Source: an uncultured Candidatus Pelagibacter sp. (GTDB lineage: Bacteria > Pseudomonadota > Alphaproteobacteria > Pelagibacterales > Pelagibacteraceae). From it: a stretch of 6,724 bases of DNA. Every line of letters starts with the position of its first letter. The first letter of the stretch is position 1. Positions 6,342-6,724 of the stretch are shown here, piece by piece. The translations under genes and the position numbers were made by a program. The notes beneath the pieces are model-generated. The model was not told the DNA's origin. It searched no databases and saw only the letters and a list, made by a program, of their open reading frames with translations. The stretch lies in the NCBI GenBank assembly GCA_905612385.1, contig CAJQRR010000042.1:1-6724 (forward strand), in the 5' to 3' direction.

Positions 6342-6724
6342 ATGAAGAAAATTATTAAAATTATATTACTTTTAACCTTAACTTTTTCATTTTGCACAGA
6401 AGAAGTTTTTGCTGGTGAAAAAATTAAGATTGGCTTACTTATTCCACTAACAGGTAAAAATTCTGAAATTGGTCAATCTATAATTAAGTCCACTCTACTA
6501 GCTGTTAATAAAATCAATAATTCATCTATTGAAATTATTCCAAGAGATACAAGATCAAGTCCTACTGAGACTTTAAGGGCCGCAAAAGAACTTGAAAAAT
6601 TAGGAATAAAGATAATAATTGGTCCTTTGTTTAATGAAAATCAAGCCTACCTTAATGAATTGAAAAAAGTAACCTTTATATCTTTAACAAATAAAAGTGA
6701 CAACAAATCAAAAAATATTATTAA
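6342..6724 (+). CDS. Exported YraM/LpoA-like penicillin-binding protein activator, 3' end cut by window edge
   Basis: From the ATG at 6342-6344, 127 codons stay open to the window edge; the stop lies outside. The N-terminus is a signal peptide: KK, then IIKIILLLTLTFSF, then a likely signal peptidase I cleavage after VFA (residues 22-24). C18 is preceded by F-S-F, which is not a lipobox. The mature part opens directly with a type 1 periplasmic-binding fold: IKIGLLIPLTGKNSEIGQSI (28-47), a helix, IEIIPRDTRSSPTETLRAAK, then KIIIGPLFNEN. This is the pattern of the YraM/LppC/LpoA family, annotated as penicillin-binding protein activators. The position divergent from rsmI matches E. coli lpoA. A branched-chain amino acid or other solute-binding protein shares the fold, but GPL-type strands and the rsmI neighbour favour YraM. 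Unlike E. coli LpoA, no N-terminal TPR domain or lipid anchor is visible. Fold is confident; biological role is inferred. Confidence 0.82.
   Translation, partial: MKKIIKIILLLTLTFSFCTEEVFAGEKIKIGLLIPLTGKNSEIGQSIIKSTLLAVNKINNSSIEIIPRDTRSSPTETLRAAKELEKLGIKIIIGPLFNENQAYLNELKKVTFISLTNKSDNKSKNII

Noticed and set aside
6342..6413. Lipoprotein signal in the LpoA-like protein at C18
   Set aside because: The residues before the cysteine are F-S-F; a lipobox needs a small residue at -1. Cleavage after VFA (22-24) fits better.
1..6724. A novel defence, mobile or biosynthetic system
   Set aside because: All six genes belong to well-known housekeeping or envelope families, there are no repeats or integration signs, and composition is uniform throughout.

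Overview
The window is very AT-rich (about 30% GC by eye) and extremely compact. Its six genes leave only about 82 of 6724 bases outside coding sequence. Gene content, protein motifs, the absence of Shine-Dalgarno sequences and the packing all suggest a streamlined marine alphaproteobacterium of the SAR11/Pelagibacter type. That placement is inferred from style and motifs, not from a database match.

Layout, left to right. Positions 1-1000 (minus) hold nearly all of trpS, tryptophanyl-tRNA synthetase; only the last residue or two and the stop lie outside. Positions 1002-2528 (minus) hold murJ, the lipid II flippase. It lies one base upstream of trpS, so murJ-trpS look like one translationally coupled transcript. 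A 50-base gap separates murJ from the divergent maeB (2579-4867, plus), a malic enzyme fused to a phosphotransacetylase-like domain. maeB converges on dolP (4864-5457, minus), a lipoprotein with two BON domains, and the two stop codons share the palindrome TTAA. dolP overlaps the end of rsmI (5447-6310, minus), a 16S rRNA 2'-O-methyltransferase, by 11 bases. A 31-base gap with two tandem TATAAT boxes separates rsmI from a divergent gene that runs off the right edge (6342-6724, plus). That gene encodes an exported periplasmic-binding-like protein of the YraM/LpoA (penicillin-binding protein activator) family.

How the genes fit together. murJ, dolP and the LpoA-like gene all serve the cell envelope: lipid II export, outer-membrane integrity and peptidoglycan synthase activation. 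trpS and rsmI serve translation. maeB converts malate to pyruvate and links the TCA cycle to pyruvate and acetyl-CoA levels. The rsmI / LpoA-like / dolP grouping resembles the E. coli rsmI-lpoA-yraN-diaA-dolP neighbourhood.

I saw no RNA genes, mobile elements, CRISPR arrays, riboswitches or phage genes, and no evidence of an undescribed multi-gene system. The points worth a second look are small: the LpoA-like protein without a TPR domain or lipobox, the overlapping stop codons inside an 18-base palindrome, a poly-A tract exactly at the maeB domain junction, tandem -10 boxes, and a tiny ORF overlapping the murJ start.
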